In this document: positions 17,255 through 25,826 of the stretch, piece after piece
Layout: every line of letters starts with the position of its first letter
How positions within the stretch are numbered: the first letter of the stretch is position 1
Source of the DNA: CABYIR01 sp038103905
Lineage (GTDB): Bacteria; Pseudomonadota; Alphaproteobacteria; Pelagibacterales; AG-422-B15
Direction of reading: 5' to 3'
Assembly (NCBI GenBank): GCA_038103905.1
Contig: JAYNZW010000003.1
Span: forward strand, 58,824-122,823
DNA: 64,000 bases
Notes under the pieces: generated by a model
Told to the model about the DNA's origin: nothing
Database searches by the model: none
Seen by the model: the letters and a program-made list of their open reading frames with translations, nothing else
Made by a program: the position numbers and the translations under genes

Positions 17255-18265
17255 ATGATCGCATTAATAATAGGGATTACAGGTCAAGACGGGGCGTACC
17301 TGAGTAAATATTTGCTTGAAAAGGGCTATAAGGTCTATGGAACCGCAAGAAGAAGCTCAACGGATAGTTATTTTCGGTTAGACTATTTAGGCATCAGTAA
17401 AGATGTTGAGATCATTGACTTTGATCTATTAGAATCATCAAACATTCAAAGGACAATAAAAAAGATAAAGCCCAATGAAGTATATAACCTTGGAGCACAA
17501 AGCTTCGTTCCAACATCCTTTGAATTGCCTATATTAACTACTGATATTAATGCTTTAGGCGTAGTAAGAATTCTTGATGCCATATTAAATATTGATAAGT
17601 CGATCAGGTTTTACCAAGCCTCTACATCTGAAATGTTTGGTAAAGTTACCTCAACACCCCAAAATGAATTAACAAGATTTTACCCTAGAAGCCCTTACGC
17701 CGTATCAAAAGTTTTCTCTCATTATATTACAATTAACTATCGTGAATCGTATGATTTATTTGCATGCTCGGGTATTTTATTCAACCATGAATCTCCTCTC
17801 AGAGGTGAAGAATTTGTTACAAAAAAAATTGCAAGGTCTATGGTAGAAATTAAAAATGGATTACGTGATCAAATGCTTATTGGAAATATTGATGTTAAAC
17901 GTGACTGGGGATTCGCAGGTGACTATGTAGATGCAATGTGGAGAATGTTAAACTCTAAATCAGCGAAAGACTATGTGATTTCATCAGAAAAAACTCATTC
18001 AGTAAGAAATTTTATTGATAAAACCTGTGAAATTTTAGGCATAAAATGTGAATGGCGAGGAGAGGGTATTGATGCAAAACTTTTCAACACAGAGACAAAC
18101 AAGATCATAGTAAAAGTGGATAAAACTTTTTTTAGACCTGCTGAAGTTGATTTATTGCTTGGCGATTCAACTCTTGCAAAAAAAGATCTTAACTGGAAAC
18201 CAAAGGTTACATTTGATCAACTAATAGAAATGATGGTTAAATATGAGTCAGAAAAAATTTTATGA
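17255..18265 (+). CDS. gmd: GDP-mannose 4,6-dehydratase
   Basis: A 336-residue extended SDR enzyme converting GDP-D-mannose to GDP-4-keto-6-deoxy-D-mannose. The cofactor motif is GITGQDGAYLSKYL at residues 7-20, the RR of TARRSSTDS is typical of Gmd, the catalytic Thr is in ASTSEMFG near 126, and YxxxK is in SPYAVSKVFSHY near 148. FNHESPLRGEEFVTKKI is the diagnostic Gmd block. No GDP-fucose synthase follows, so the keto sugar may be reduced, aminated or methylated by other enzymes. The 5' part looks less AT-rich than flanking genes, hinting at transfer. Its tail overlaps the convergent GT9 gene by 6 nt. Confidence 0.93.
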   Translation: MIALIIGITGQDGAYLSKYLLEKGYKVYGTARRSSTDSYFRLDYLGISKDVEIIDFDLLESSNIQRTIKKIKPNEVYNLGAQSFVPTSFELPILTTDINALGVVRILDAILNIDKSIRFYQASTSEMFGKVTSTPQNELTRFYPRSPYAVSKVFSHYITINYRESYDLFACSGILFNHESPLRGEEFVTKKIARSMVEIKNGLRDQMLIGNIDVKRDWGFAGDYVDAMWRMLNSKSAKDYVISSEKTHSVRNFIDKTCEILGIKCEWRGEGIDAKLFNTETNKIIVKVDKTFFRPAEVDLLLGDSTLAKKDLNWKPKVTFDQLIEMMVKYESEKIL

Positions 18266-19369
18266 TTTATAAAGATTTTTAATTATTATTAGCAACTCCT
18301 CAACACTATTTAAAATAACTTGTTCATTCACTGAGCTTTTTGGATAATATTTTTTTAAATATTCTTTTTTGTTTTTATGTATTAAATCAATGACAGGGAC
18401 ATCATTTATACTGGAAAAATGTGTAAGGCTCCCATGATTAGTGATAACTAAAGACGCATTTAATGAAAGTAGTATTAATTTTTCTATATCAAGGTCTTTA
18501 AATATTGCCACATTCTTCATTTTATCGCTTGATGTCAAAGAAATATTAAAATCTGTATTCTTATTTTTTTTATATAAATATTTCTTATAAATAAAGTCAC
18601 TATGCGAGTTTTCACTAGCTCCCTCAGAAATAATAATTTTTACGTTTAAAGATTTTATAATCTTATCAATTAAATTATCTAAATCATGAGGTGACCAATT
18701 GGTATTAGACCATTTTTCATCAATATGGAGGAGTATAAAATCTGATGTATTATTTATTTCATTTAAGGATTTTATGAGAATATTATTTAAATTTTCATCA
18801 ATTGTTTTGACATATTTTTTATCTTTTTGTGCTATAGAAAGATTCTTATTGAATATTTTTTGGTAAGCTTTTTTAAATAAGTCCAAATAAAAATCAGACC
18901 AGTGATCGACATAGATATTTTTAAAATTATCTCTTTGATCTATTACTACATAATCATCGAGAAGATAATTAGTGATAAATTTGAACGGTCTATATCTTTT
19001 TTTGAAGTAATTTGATGAATTTATTGTTACAAGTCCAAAATTATTTTTACAAAAGATTTTTGATATCAAATAACTCTGCAATTTCTGTCTGTATATTAAT
19101 GAAACAGATGGATTAAATTTATGTATTTTTCTAACTAAATAATAGAGAGAGTAGGCTCTTCCAAAACGCTTATTTTGATCAATATTATAAGTGTCATCTA
19201 CTAGATTTTCCCTCAATAATAACTCTGCATATGATTTGTTTCTACTAGATGAAATTAGTAAAATGTTACTTTTTTTATCGTATTTTTTAATAAGCTTTAA
19301 AACTGGAGTAATTAACAATAAATCTCCAACTCCATCATCTCTAAATATTAAATAATTGTTATATTTCAT
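18260..19369 (-). CDS. Glycosyltransferase family 9 (heptosyltransferase-like)
   Basis: A 369-residue GT-B protein. The N-terminus IFRDDGVGDLLLITPVLKLI matches the R/D-x-IGD-x-xx-TP motif of ADP-heptose:LPS heptosyltransferases. Late in the protein ASLVITNHGSLTHFSSIN corresponds to the nucleotide-binding motif (usual form D-T-G-x-x-H), here NHGSLTH. Those changes suggest a donor other than ADP-heptose. It is strongly Lys/Asn/Ile-rich. It belongs to the glycan island and converges on gmd. Confidence 0.8.
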   Translation of the reverse strand: MKYNNYLIFRDDGVGDLLLITPVLKLIKKYDKKSNILLISSSRNKSYAELLLRENLVDDTYNIDQNKRFGRAYSLYYLVRKIHKFNPSVSLIYRQKLQSYLISKIFCKNNFGLVTINSSNYFKKRYRPFKFITNYLLDDYVVIDQRDNFKNIYVDHWSDFYLDLFKKAYQKIFNKNLSIAQKDKKYVKTIDENLNNILIKSLNEINNTSDFILLHIDEKWSNTNWSPHDLDNLIDKIIKSLNVKIIISEGASENSHSDFIYKKYLYKKNKNTDFNISLTSSDKMKNVAIFKDLDIEKLILLSLNASLVITNHGSLTHFSSINDVPVIDLIHKNKKEYLKKYYPKSSVNEQVILNSVEELLIIIKNLYKS

Positions 19370-19518
19370 ATATTTATCAAGTTTTTTTAACTAAGTACTT
19401 TCATTTAATTTATTATATTAATTATACTGTTTATATTATTGATTTTATTATATTATTATAATTTTACATAATATATATTATGCGAATTAATGATAATAAC
19501 ATATTTAAATATATATAA

Positions 19519-19532
19519 AAAAAGATCTTTTT
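19519..19532. repeat. 14-bp perfect palindrome in a 221-bp AT-rich intergenic region
   Basis: AAAAAGATCTTTTT is the only notable structure in the 221 bp (19370-19590) between two divergent genes. The region is over 80 percent A/T by eye and should hold promoters for both; no confident -35/-10 pair could be picked. The palindrome lies about 60 bp before the next start and may be an operator, or nothing. Confidence 0.25.
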
Positions 19533-19579
19533 ATACATCCTACTCAGTGTCAATATTAATATTAATAAATATAAAACAT

Positions 19580-19583
19580 GGAG
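19580..19583 (+). promoter_or_regulatory. Strong Shine-Dalgarno GGAG
   Basis: GGAG with a 7-nt spacer precedes ATG 19591. Most genes in this window show no clear Shine-Dalgarno, so this one marks the following gene as probably well translated. Confidence 0.7.
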
Positions 19584-19590
19584 TTAATTT

Positions 19591-19974
19591 ATGAGTGAAT
19601 TTGAAGCCTTAAACCTTATGTATCTTGGGTTTACATTTAATGCACTATACACACTTGGATTCGTACTATTTACATGGCTTGGGTTTAGAATGGCGAGGAA
19701 TATCTACGAAGATTCTTCAGCAACTATGCTTGGAAAAGTATTTACATCTATCTATTGCTTATTTGTTGCATTTTTCTTCATTCAGTCAAATATGATTGGC
19801 GGTGGCATTCTACAGTCATACACTGCAATTTTAGTTGAAATGGGCTCTTCTTCTGGCGAAAGATTGTCTTCATACGCTGATTCACCCACTATATTAGGTG
19901 GTCCTGTTCAGACAATATTTCATTTGTTCATATTGGTATTTCAGCTTGCTGTAGTTTGGACTAAAAAGAAATAA
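19591..19974 (+). CDS. Hypothetical membrane protein, 127 residues
   Basis: No family is recognised. Three hydrophobic segments are visible, at about residues 10-32, 47-68 and 105-122, with a polar loop (about 78-100, containing GSSSGERLSSYADSP) between the second and third and a KKK tail. The gene has a strong Shine-Dalgarno, looks less AT-rich than neighbouring genes and is followed by a GC-rich hairpin, so it appears to be a well-expressed single-gene unit. It stands inside the glycan island but in its own orientation. Possible roles include a small transporter subunit or membrane accessory protein; none is shown. Confidence 0.8.
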   Translation: MSEFEALNLMYLGFTFNALYTLGFVLFTWLGFRMARNIYEDSSATMLGKVFTSIYCLFVAFFFIQSNMIGGGILQSYTAILVEMGSSSGERLSSYADSPTILGGPVQTIFHLFILVFQLAVVWTKKK

Positions 19975-19986
19975 ATATTAAGATTT

Positions 19987-20007
19987 GGAGGGGCACTGTG
20001 TCCCTCC
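19987..20007 (+). terminator. Rho-independent-type terminator hairpin
   Basis: GGAGGGGCA pairs with TGTCCCTCC around a three-base loop (nine pairs, one G-U), followed by TCTTCT. It begins 12 nt after the stop of the membrane-protein gene. A nearly pure G/C stem is striking in this AT-rich DNA. The T-tract is imperfect, so efficiency is uncertain. Confidence 0.7.
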
Positions 20008-20050
20008 TCTTCTGATGCAAGTTATATCGTCGACTTAGTAAGTTGTTAAT

Positions 20051-21118
20051 TTACTTATACAAGTGAATCGGCCAATTATATTTTGTTTTTAAATTGCTTA
20101 GGTTTTCACCAAATAGACAATCAAGAAAATAATTTGTTACAACTTTTTCATTACAATATGTATGAAGCTTATTGTAACCAGCTTTGGCAATTTTTAGAGA
20201 CTCATCTTTATTTTTTTTATAATGATTTATTTTTTCGAGAAGATCTTCAATTCCATCAAAGAATACCGCCTCTTTGTTATCATTTAAAAATTCATTAAAT
20301 TGAGTATCTTTCTCAATAAATAGCATTAGTCCGTTACCTCCATATTGTGCAATTCTGTCTGATAAACAATATTTTAATTGCGGCTTTCTTTGTAAACAGA
20401 GACCCATATAACAAGAACTAATTTCATTGTTAAATTCTTCTGCCCAAACAGGGCTAATGTTGTTAAATCCAAAAAAGTTAGATTTTATGTTTATATTTGC
20501 AGCAATTATTTCTTTTGCAAAAATAACTCTTGGATCATTAATTTCTTTTTTTGTATTTTTTTTTCTTAATTTACCAGTACCTACTCCATGAGACAGTGCA
20601 AAAAAAATATCGTTCTTATGCTCAGAATTGTTGAAAATTTTTAAATTTTCAATCGTTGAATCAACAATATTAGGAAAAAAAGTAATGAAGTTACCTGATA
20701 CACATTCAGATAATTTAATATCGGCAGTTGTTGAAAAGATACCATCGAGATATCTTGATCTTGTTTTTAATTTATGTTCAGTATTATCAAGCTTATAATT
20801 ATCAACATTCCATTCAGCGATTTTGATATTCGGATTGATGCTCCTTATTTTTTCAAGTGTTTCTAGATGTATTCTATCTGCATGGCCTAACAGAACTATA
20901 TCCGGGCAATAAATTTTGACAGTTTCAAGAATTGATGATTGAAGTTTTTTGTTATTATTAAACTTATTTAATAAGTCAGATCTGGATCTATCTCTTTCAC
21001 TAAAATTGTATACATTATGACCATTTCTGATTAAACCGTTTGATATCTTATAACATTGATTCCAATATAGTCTGCCATTATGTTTATCTCCAAAGTTAGA
21101 TATATGTAAAATTTTCAT
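20051..21118 (-). CDS. Glycosyltransferase (CgeB-like, GT-B fold)
   Basis: A 355-residue protein starting MKILHISNFGDKHNGRLYW. The C-terminal half contains LSDRIAQYGGNGLMLFI, FFDGIEDLLEKI and AKAGYNKLHTYCNE, typical of the CgeB-like glycosyltransferases with a Glyco_trans_1_2 domain. The N-terminal half has IVLLGHADRI followed by AEWNVDNYK, also seen in that group. The sugar is unknown. It abuts the aminotransferase upstream (start 21118, preceding stop 21119) and is the last gene of a four-gene minus-strand operon (formyltransferase, dehydrogenase, aminotransferase, glycosyltransferase). Confidence 0.82.
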   Translation of the reverse strand: MKILHISNFGDKHNGRLYWNQCYKISNGLIRNGHNVYNFSERDRSRSDLLNKFNNNKKLQSSILETVKIYCPDIVLLGHADRIHLETLEKIRSINPNIKIAEWNVDNYKLDNTEHKLKTRSRYLDGIFSTTADIKLSECVSGNFITFFPNIVDSTIENLKIFNNSEHKNDIFFALSHGVGTGKLRKKNTKKEINDPRVIFAKEIIAANINIKSNFFGFNNISPVWAEEFNNEISSCYMGLCLQRKPQLKYCLSDRIAQYGGNGLMLFIEKDTQFNEFLNDNKEAVFFDGIEDLLEKINHYKKNKDESLKIAKAGYNKLHTYCNEKVVTNYFLDCLFGENLSNLKTKYNWPIHLYK

Positions 21119-22213
21119 CTAAAAATCATTTAATACCTTAATAACATATTCCACTTCGTTTTTTTTCATTTCAGGAAAAATGGGAATAGACAATTGACTC
21201 TTAGAAATTTTTTCTGTTATAGGCAGATCATTTCTTTTATATCCTAAATTTCGATAAGGTTTTTGTAAGTGAGCAGGTATAGGATAATGAAAATTTGTCC
21301 CAATACCATTTGCATTTAAATATTTTTGAAGAATATTTCTCCTTTTGTAAAATAAACTAAATATATGATAAACATGATAATTATTTGAATTTTCCATCGT
21401 AATAGTAAATTTATTATTTTTAATTAATGTTTGGTAAGTTTTTGCAATTCTTCTTCTATCATTCGTCCAGTTTTTAATATGTTTAAGTTTTACATTTAAT
21501 GTAGCGGCTTGGATTGAGTCCATCCTATAGTTATATGAAATTTCAGTGTGGTGGTATCTTTTTGGCTGAGACCAGTTTCTTAAGTTTTTTATTTTTTTGT
21601 CAAAACTTCTATTATTAGTTGTAATTGCCCCGCCTTCTCCACTTGCGCCTAAATTTTTTCCTGGATAAAAACTAAATGTTCCAATATCACCAATAGATCC
21701 AGCATTAACATTATTGAATTTTGCACCATGCGCTTGAGATGAGTCTTCTATAATTCTAAGCTTATATTTTTTTGCTATTTTTATGATTGAATTCATTTCC
21801 GCACATTGACCATAAAGATGAACAACTACTATAGCCTTAGTCCTATTATTTATTTTTTTTTCTATATTTCTATAATCCATTAATTGAGTATCTTCAAAAA
21901 CATCTACAAAAACAGGTTTCGCACCTGTATAAGAAATTGACATTACCGTTGCAATAAATGTCATTGATACTGTAATTACTTCATCGCCAGCTCCTATTCC
22001 ACATGCAAGAAGAGCTAAATGTAAAGCACTTGTTCCTGTGTTTACCGCCGTACAGTAATTTGTTCCTATAAAATTAGAAAAATTATTTTCAAATAATTCA
22101 ACTTCAGGTCCAAGACTATATTGAGTGGATCTTAGAGAATTCAAAACATTTTTCTCTAAATCATGTTTTAAAACTTTATACTGCCGGTGAAGATCAAAGT
22201 ATGGAACTTTCAT
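21119..22213 (-). CDS. DegT/DnrJ/EryC1 sugar aminotransferase
   Basis: A 364-residue PLP enzyme that aminates NDP-ketosugars. NTGTSALHLAL near residue 59 binds PLP phosphate, EDSSQAHGA near 156 carries the ring-contacting Asp, and the Schiff-base Lys is in FSFYPGKNLGASGEGG near 186. The N-terminus VPYFDLHRQY and the YHHTEISYNYRMDSIQA block resemble the 3-aminosugar group (WbpE, QdtB, FdtB). With the adjacent Gfo/Idh dehydrogenase and N-formyltransferase it probably makes an N-formylated amino sugar. It lies 2 nt after the dehydrogenase gene. Confidence 0.92.
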   Translation of the reverse strand: MKVPYFDLHRQYKVLKHDLEKNVLNSLRSTQYSLGPEVELFENNFSNFIGTNYCTAVNTGTSALHLALLACGIGAGDEVITVSMTFIATVMSISYTGAKPVFVDVFEDTQLMDYRNIEKKINNRTKAIVVVHLYGQCAEMNSIIKIAKKYKLRIIEDSSQAHGAKFNNVNAGSIGDIGTFSFYPGKNLGASGEGGAITTNNRSFDKKIKNLRNWSQPKRYHHTEISYNYRMDSIQAATLNVKLKHIKNWTNDRRRIAKTYQTLIKNNKFTITMENSNNYHVYHIFSLFYKRRNILQKYLNANGIGTNFHYPIPAHLQKPYRNLGYKRNDLPITEKISKSQLSIPIFPEMKKNEVEYVIKVLNDF

Positions 22214-22215
22214 AT

Positions 22216-23223
22216 CTAAACTTTTACTGGCCTTCCATTATTTGACATAGATTTATCAGCAGCTTCGAGAATTTTAACCACGTCCATCCCATGTTCTCCT
22301 GTAGATCTGGATTTATATCTCTTGTTGTGTATCATTTTTTTAAATTCTAAAACAGCAGTTTTTAAAGCTTCGGTATTTTTTAGATTAGGAAGAAATGTAT
22401 CACCAACTTTATATTCAACTAAATTTGAAGGTGAGTTTTCATTTTTTATAACATCCACTCCCTTGTTAAATACTTTAATCTTGTCACTTGGCTCAAGATC
22501 ATTATAAAGAATCATTTTTTTTGATCCGCCTAATATAGTTTGCCTAATTTTAACAGGAGATAGCCAATTTACATTAATGTGAGCAACGAAATTATTATCG
22601 TACTTAATAGTTAAATATGCAGAAGTAACGGGTTTTGATTTAAAATGTTTGTGCCCGACGGCGGATACTATTTTAGGTTTTCTACTTTCAATAAAATTCA
22701 AAATTGCTAAATCATGAACTGCCAAGTCCCACATTACGTTAATATCATTTTGTATAAGTCCAAGATTAATTCTCGTAGAATCATAATAAAGTAAATTTCC
22801 AAAATCTTTTTTGCTAGCAATATCTTTCATTTTGTTAACCGCAGATGTATATAAAAATGTATGATCAACAAATATGGTTAATGAATTCTTTTTAGCTATA
22901 TTAATTAGACTTTGACATTTTATTGATGAGTCAGCCAAAGGTTTTTCAACAAAAATATTTTTCCCTGCTTCTAAACATTCTTTAGCTAAAGAGTAATGTG
23001 TTCTTACGGGCGTAGCGATTACTATAGCCCGTATATCACTATAATTTATAATTTTTTTATAATTATTAACTTTTAATGTATGTTCTTTACTTACAGAAAT
23101 CTTATTAAGTACTTTTAAGTCACGGTCACAGATATATTTTACCAAAAAATCTTTGTTTGAATCAAAATTTCGATAAAGATTTGGGCCCCAATAACCCATA
23201 CCAATTATTCCTATTTTAATCAT
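22216..23223 (-). CDS. Gfo/Idh/MocA family sugar dehydrogenase
   Basis: A 335-residue NAD-dependent oxidoreductase starting MIKIGIIGMGYWGPNLYRN; a slightly longer frame exists, but the glycine-rich motif should sit at the N-terminus. EKPLADS near residue 96 holds the conserved Lys of the EKP motif, and WDLAVHDLAILNF supplies the catalytic His region. The closest known context is WbpB/WlbA, which oxidises position 3 of a UDP-aminosugar acid before a WbpE-type aminotransferase acts. The start codon overlaps the preceding formyltransferase stop by 8 nt (ATGATTAA). Confidence 0.88.
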   Translation of the reverse strand: MIKIGIIGMGYWGPNLYRNFDSNKDFLVKYICDRDLKVLNKISVSKEHTLKVNNYKKIINYSDIRAIVIATPVRTHYSLAKECLEAGKNIFVEKPLADSSIKCQSLINIAKKNSLTIFVDHTFLYTSAVNKMKDIASKKDFGNLLYYDSTRINLGLIQNDINVMWDLAVHDLAILNFIESRKPKIVSAVGHKHFKSKPVTSAYLTIKYDNNFVAHINVNWLSPVKIRQTILGGSKKMILYNDLEPSDKIKVFNKGVDVIKNENSPSNLVEYKVGDTFLPNLKNTEALKTAVLEFKKMIHNKRYKSRSTGEHGMDVVKILEAADKSMSNNGRPVKV

Positions 23224-23983
23224 AAATGTGCTCCTTATTGTCAATATCAGTTAAAATAAGATGATCGTCAAACAGTTTACTTTTAATTATTTCTTTGTTC
23301 TTAACTATTGGAATTTGATATGGAGGAAAGATAAGAGATCTAATTTGATTATGAATGACTTTTAGATCTCCTTCAGTGTTTATTTTTTCTTCTTTGTAAT
23401 TGACTGATTTTCGTGAAAAGTAAGTTGCGTCTGAATTTTTTTGCACTGATGTTGAATAATCACCCAATATTATTTGATCAAATAAATTGATAAATAATTT
23501 AGACGCTGATGACATCAATTTAAAATAATTATCTTTTGAGGTATCATTAATGTCTATCTTATAGATTAATTGATCAATAATTCTACCAGTATCGATTCCA
23601 TCATCAATTTCATGACATGTAACGCCAGATACAGTTTCTCCATTTTTAATCTGAAGATAGTTTGTATGACAGCCCCTATATTTTGGCAATAAGCTAAAAT
23701 GAAAATTAAATAAATTTGTACTTAAAAATTTTTTTGTTTTAATTATCTTATCAAACTCAAGTGAAAAAAAATATAAATCTTTAATTTTATATAGATCATT
23801 CAAAGACATTATTGATATCTTGTTGTCATTAGCATATTTCATTAAGGATGGTTGCCAATCATCATTTCCATTATCATCAGAATTAATGCAAACAGATAAG
23901 TTATTTTTATCAATATCATTCCTAGAAATTAAATATGATAGAGCGTCAATAGAACATTGATTTTTTCCAGCTATACAATACAT
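23216..23983 (-). CDS. Sugar N-formyltransferase-like protein
   Basis: A 255-residue protein of the formyl_transf_N fold. The catalytic block is FNFHFSLLPKYRG near residue 92, with Asn and His in N-x-H, followed by INGxxVSGVTCHEIDDGIDTG-like sequence supplying the catalytic Asp. Spacing and length fit sugar-nucleotide N-formyltransferases (WbkC/VioF/QdtF type) rather than the 310-residue Fmt. It would use 10-formyl-THF to formylate the amino group installed by the nearby aminotransferase. First gene of the minus-strand sugar operon. Confidence 0.85.
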   Translation of the reverse strand: MYCIAGKNQCSIDALSYLISRNDIDKNNLSVCINSDDNGNDDWQPSLMKYANDNKISIMSLNDLYKIKDLYFFSLEFDKIIKTKKFLSTNLFNFHFSLLPKYRGCHTNYLQIKNGETVSGVTCHEIDDGIDTGRIIDQLIYKIDINDTSKDNYFKLMSSASKLFINLFDQIILGDYSTSVQKNSDATYFSRKSVNYKEEKINTEGDLKVIHNQIRSLIFPPYQIPIVKNKEIIKSKLFDDHLILTDIDNKEHIYD

Positions 23984-24020
23984 TTTTTTAATATTAAATT
24001 ATAATATAATAAATAAATTA

Positions 24021-24752
24021 GTGAAAAAAAGAAATACATATACTCTTATAATCTTATTTGTTTTATTTCAAAGTGCATTCGTATATTCAGATGAATTTAC
24101 TTTATCAGCTAAATTTGGGCCAATAAAAAAAATAATCTATAAATTTTCATATGAAATGGAAGTTGAAAATAATAATTATAATCTAGAATTTAAAATATCT
24201 TCACAAGATAACCTAGTAAAATTTATTACAAATGAAACTAGCGGCAAGGGATTTTCAAAAGGTAAAATAAATGAAAATGTCTTTATTCCAAAAAACTATC
24301 AATATATTGAAAAAAAAGAGAGCTCATTAAAAAAATATCTTATAGATTTCAATGATCCAAATAATATTAAGGGCATTCGTATTCCATCTTATGATAAATC
24401 CAAACTCACTCCTATTGACAAAGAAATGTTAGTCGGTGTTTTGGATCCCGTGTTAATATTTTATAAATTAGCAAATTTCCAAGATTTAAAAAACTGCAAT
24501 AGCAATCTTAAAATTTATGATGCTAAAAGAAGACTTGATTTAATGGTCACAAAAATAAGTGAAAGTCAAAAAGGCTTTAAATGTCTAATGACTTCAAAAA
24601 AAATTGGTGGATACAAAATAAAAAATAAAATTGATCCGCTAGAGATACCTTATGAGATGATAATTGAGTTTAAATATATTGGAGATGTTTTAAGAATGAC
24701 CTCTATAGAGGGCAAGAATAGTATGCTTAGTATGATCATTGAAAGAATTTGA
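24021..24752 (+). CDS. DUF3108-like periplasmic protein
   Basis: A 243-residue protein starting at GTG with a signal peptide (LIILFVLFQSAFVYS) cleaved before DEFTLS. The middle contains VGVLDPVLIFYKL and the C-terminal part CNSNLKIYDAKRRLDL then KCLMTSKKIGGYK; these match the DP-x-x-x-x-x, D-x-x-RR-Y/L-D-L and GY/K blocks of alphaproteobacterial DUF3108 proteins. Function is unknown. It is divergent from the sugar operon with 37 bp between starts, and convergent with hflX (1 bp apart), placing it at the edge of the accessory island. Confidence 0.75.
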   Translation: MKKRNTYTLIILFVLFQSAFVYSDEFTLSAKFGPIKKIIYKFSYEMEVENNNYNLEFKISSQDNLVKFITNETSGKGFSKGKINENVFIPKNYQYIEKKESSLKKYLIDFNDPNNIKGIRIPSYDKSKLTPIDKEMLVGVLDPVLIFYKLANFQDLKNCNSNLKIYDAKRRLDLMVTKISESQKGFKCLMTSKKIGGYKIKNKIDPLEIPYEMIIEFKYIGDVLRMTSIEGKNSMLSMIIERI

Positions 24753-24753
24753 A

Positions 24754-25791
24754 TTAAATACTTTTTGCTATTTTCTTCTTTAATTCATCTAATCCATCTC
24801 CTGTTAAAGCACTGACATAGTTCGTTTTAATATTTGAATTTTTAAATACCTTATTTTGTAAATCAATCTTATTAAATACAGTGATCATATTATTAATTTT
24901 ATTACTAGATACGCCTGTTTCTTGTAAAATTTTTTTTGTAGTATTTATTTTTGATTGAAAATTTATATCATTAATATCAACAACATTAATAATATGATCT
25001 GATTCATTTATCTCCTCTAAAGTTGCTTTAAAAGACTCTATTAGTTGAGTTGGAATATTATTTATAAATCCAACTGTATCAATCAATCCCACTGATAAAT
25101 TGTTTTTAAGAAACACTCGACTTATTTTCGTATCTAATGTAGCAAATAATTTATTTGCACTTTCTTTTTTTTGTTTTGTAAGCTGGTTAAATAATTGGGT
25201 TTTGCCAGCATTTGTATAGCCAACAATAGCAAAAATTTTGAAATTATTTCTATTTCTTAACTTTCTTTGAATACTTCTTCTTTTTGATACATTTTTTAAT
25301 CTTTTTTTTATTTTTTCTATTTTTTCTTGAATCAGCCTTCTGTCTAGTTCTATCTGAAGCTCCCCTGGTCCTCCAACAAAAGATGTGCCTCCCCTCTGTC
25401 TTTCTAAGTGAGTCCATGCGCGCACAAGTCTAGATTTTCTATAAATCATCTCTGCTAATTGAACTTGAAGTTTTCCTTCATTGGACAAAGCTCTTTTAGC
25501 AAAAATTTCAATTATTATTCCACTACGATCTACAACTTTTACTTTAAGAAAATTTTCCAAATTTCTTTGTTGATTTGGTGTTAAGGAAGAATTACAGATT
25601 AATAAATTTAGTTTTTTTAAATTTATTTCCTTCAATAAATCTTTAAGTGTCCCTTTTCCAATTAATGTTGATGCATTAATTTTTTTTATATTAATTGTTT
25701 TTTTTCCAAGAATATTAATATTCAGATTCAAACATAAGTTAACCATTTCACTCATCATTTCATTTGAATCTGAGCTATAGGAATTTGGCAA
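24754..25791 (-). CDS. hflX: GTPase HflX
   Basis: A 345-residue ribosome-associated GTPase that splits stalled 70S ribosomes. The N-terminal HflX domain includes NASTLIGKGTLKDL and the glycine-rich SFVGGPGELQIELDRRL; the G domain has GYTNAGKTQLFNQL (G1), DTVGFINNIPTQLIESF (G3) and NKID (G4). The first standard start is TTG 25791, but the frame stays open upstream and reads EAFIINPV, a conserved first strand of HflX. No ATG, GTG or TTG lies further upstream before the stop, so the true start may be a rare codon or the N-terminus is shortened. It follows dat directly; hfq, its usual upstream neighbour, is absent. Confidence 0.9.
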   Translation of the reverse strand: MPNSYSSDSNEMMSEMVNLCLNLNINILGKKTINIKKINASTLIGKGTLKDLLKEINLKKLNLLICNSSLTPNQQRNLENFLKVKVVDRSGIIIEIFAKRALSNEGKLQVQLAEMIYRKSRLVRAWTHLERQRGGTSFVGGPGELQIELDRRLIQEKIEKIKKRLKNVSKRRSIQRKLRNRNNFKIFAIVGYTNAGKTQLFNQLTKQKKESANKLFATLDTKISRVFLKNNLSVGLIDTVGFINNIPTQLIESFKATLEEINESDHIINVVDINDINFQSKINTTKKILQETGVSSNKINNMITVFNKIDLQNKVFKNSNIKTNYVSALTGDGLDELKKKIAKSI

Positions 25792-25826
25792 TACTGGATT
25801 TATAATGAATGCTTCAGTATTTTTTT

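Noticed and set aside
19370..19590. Possible small RNA or riboswitch in the longest AT-rich intergenic region
   Set aside because: Apart from a 14-bp palindrome no paired structure or known aptamer core could be found by eye.
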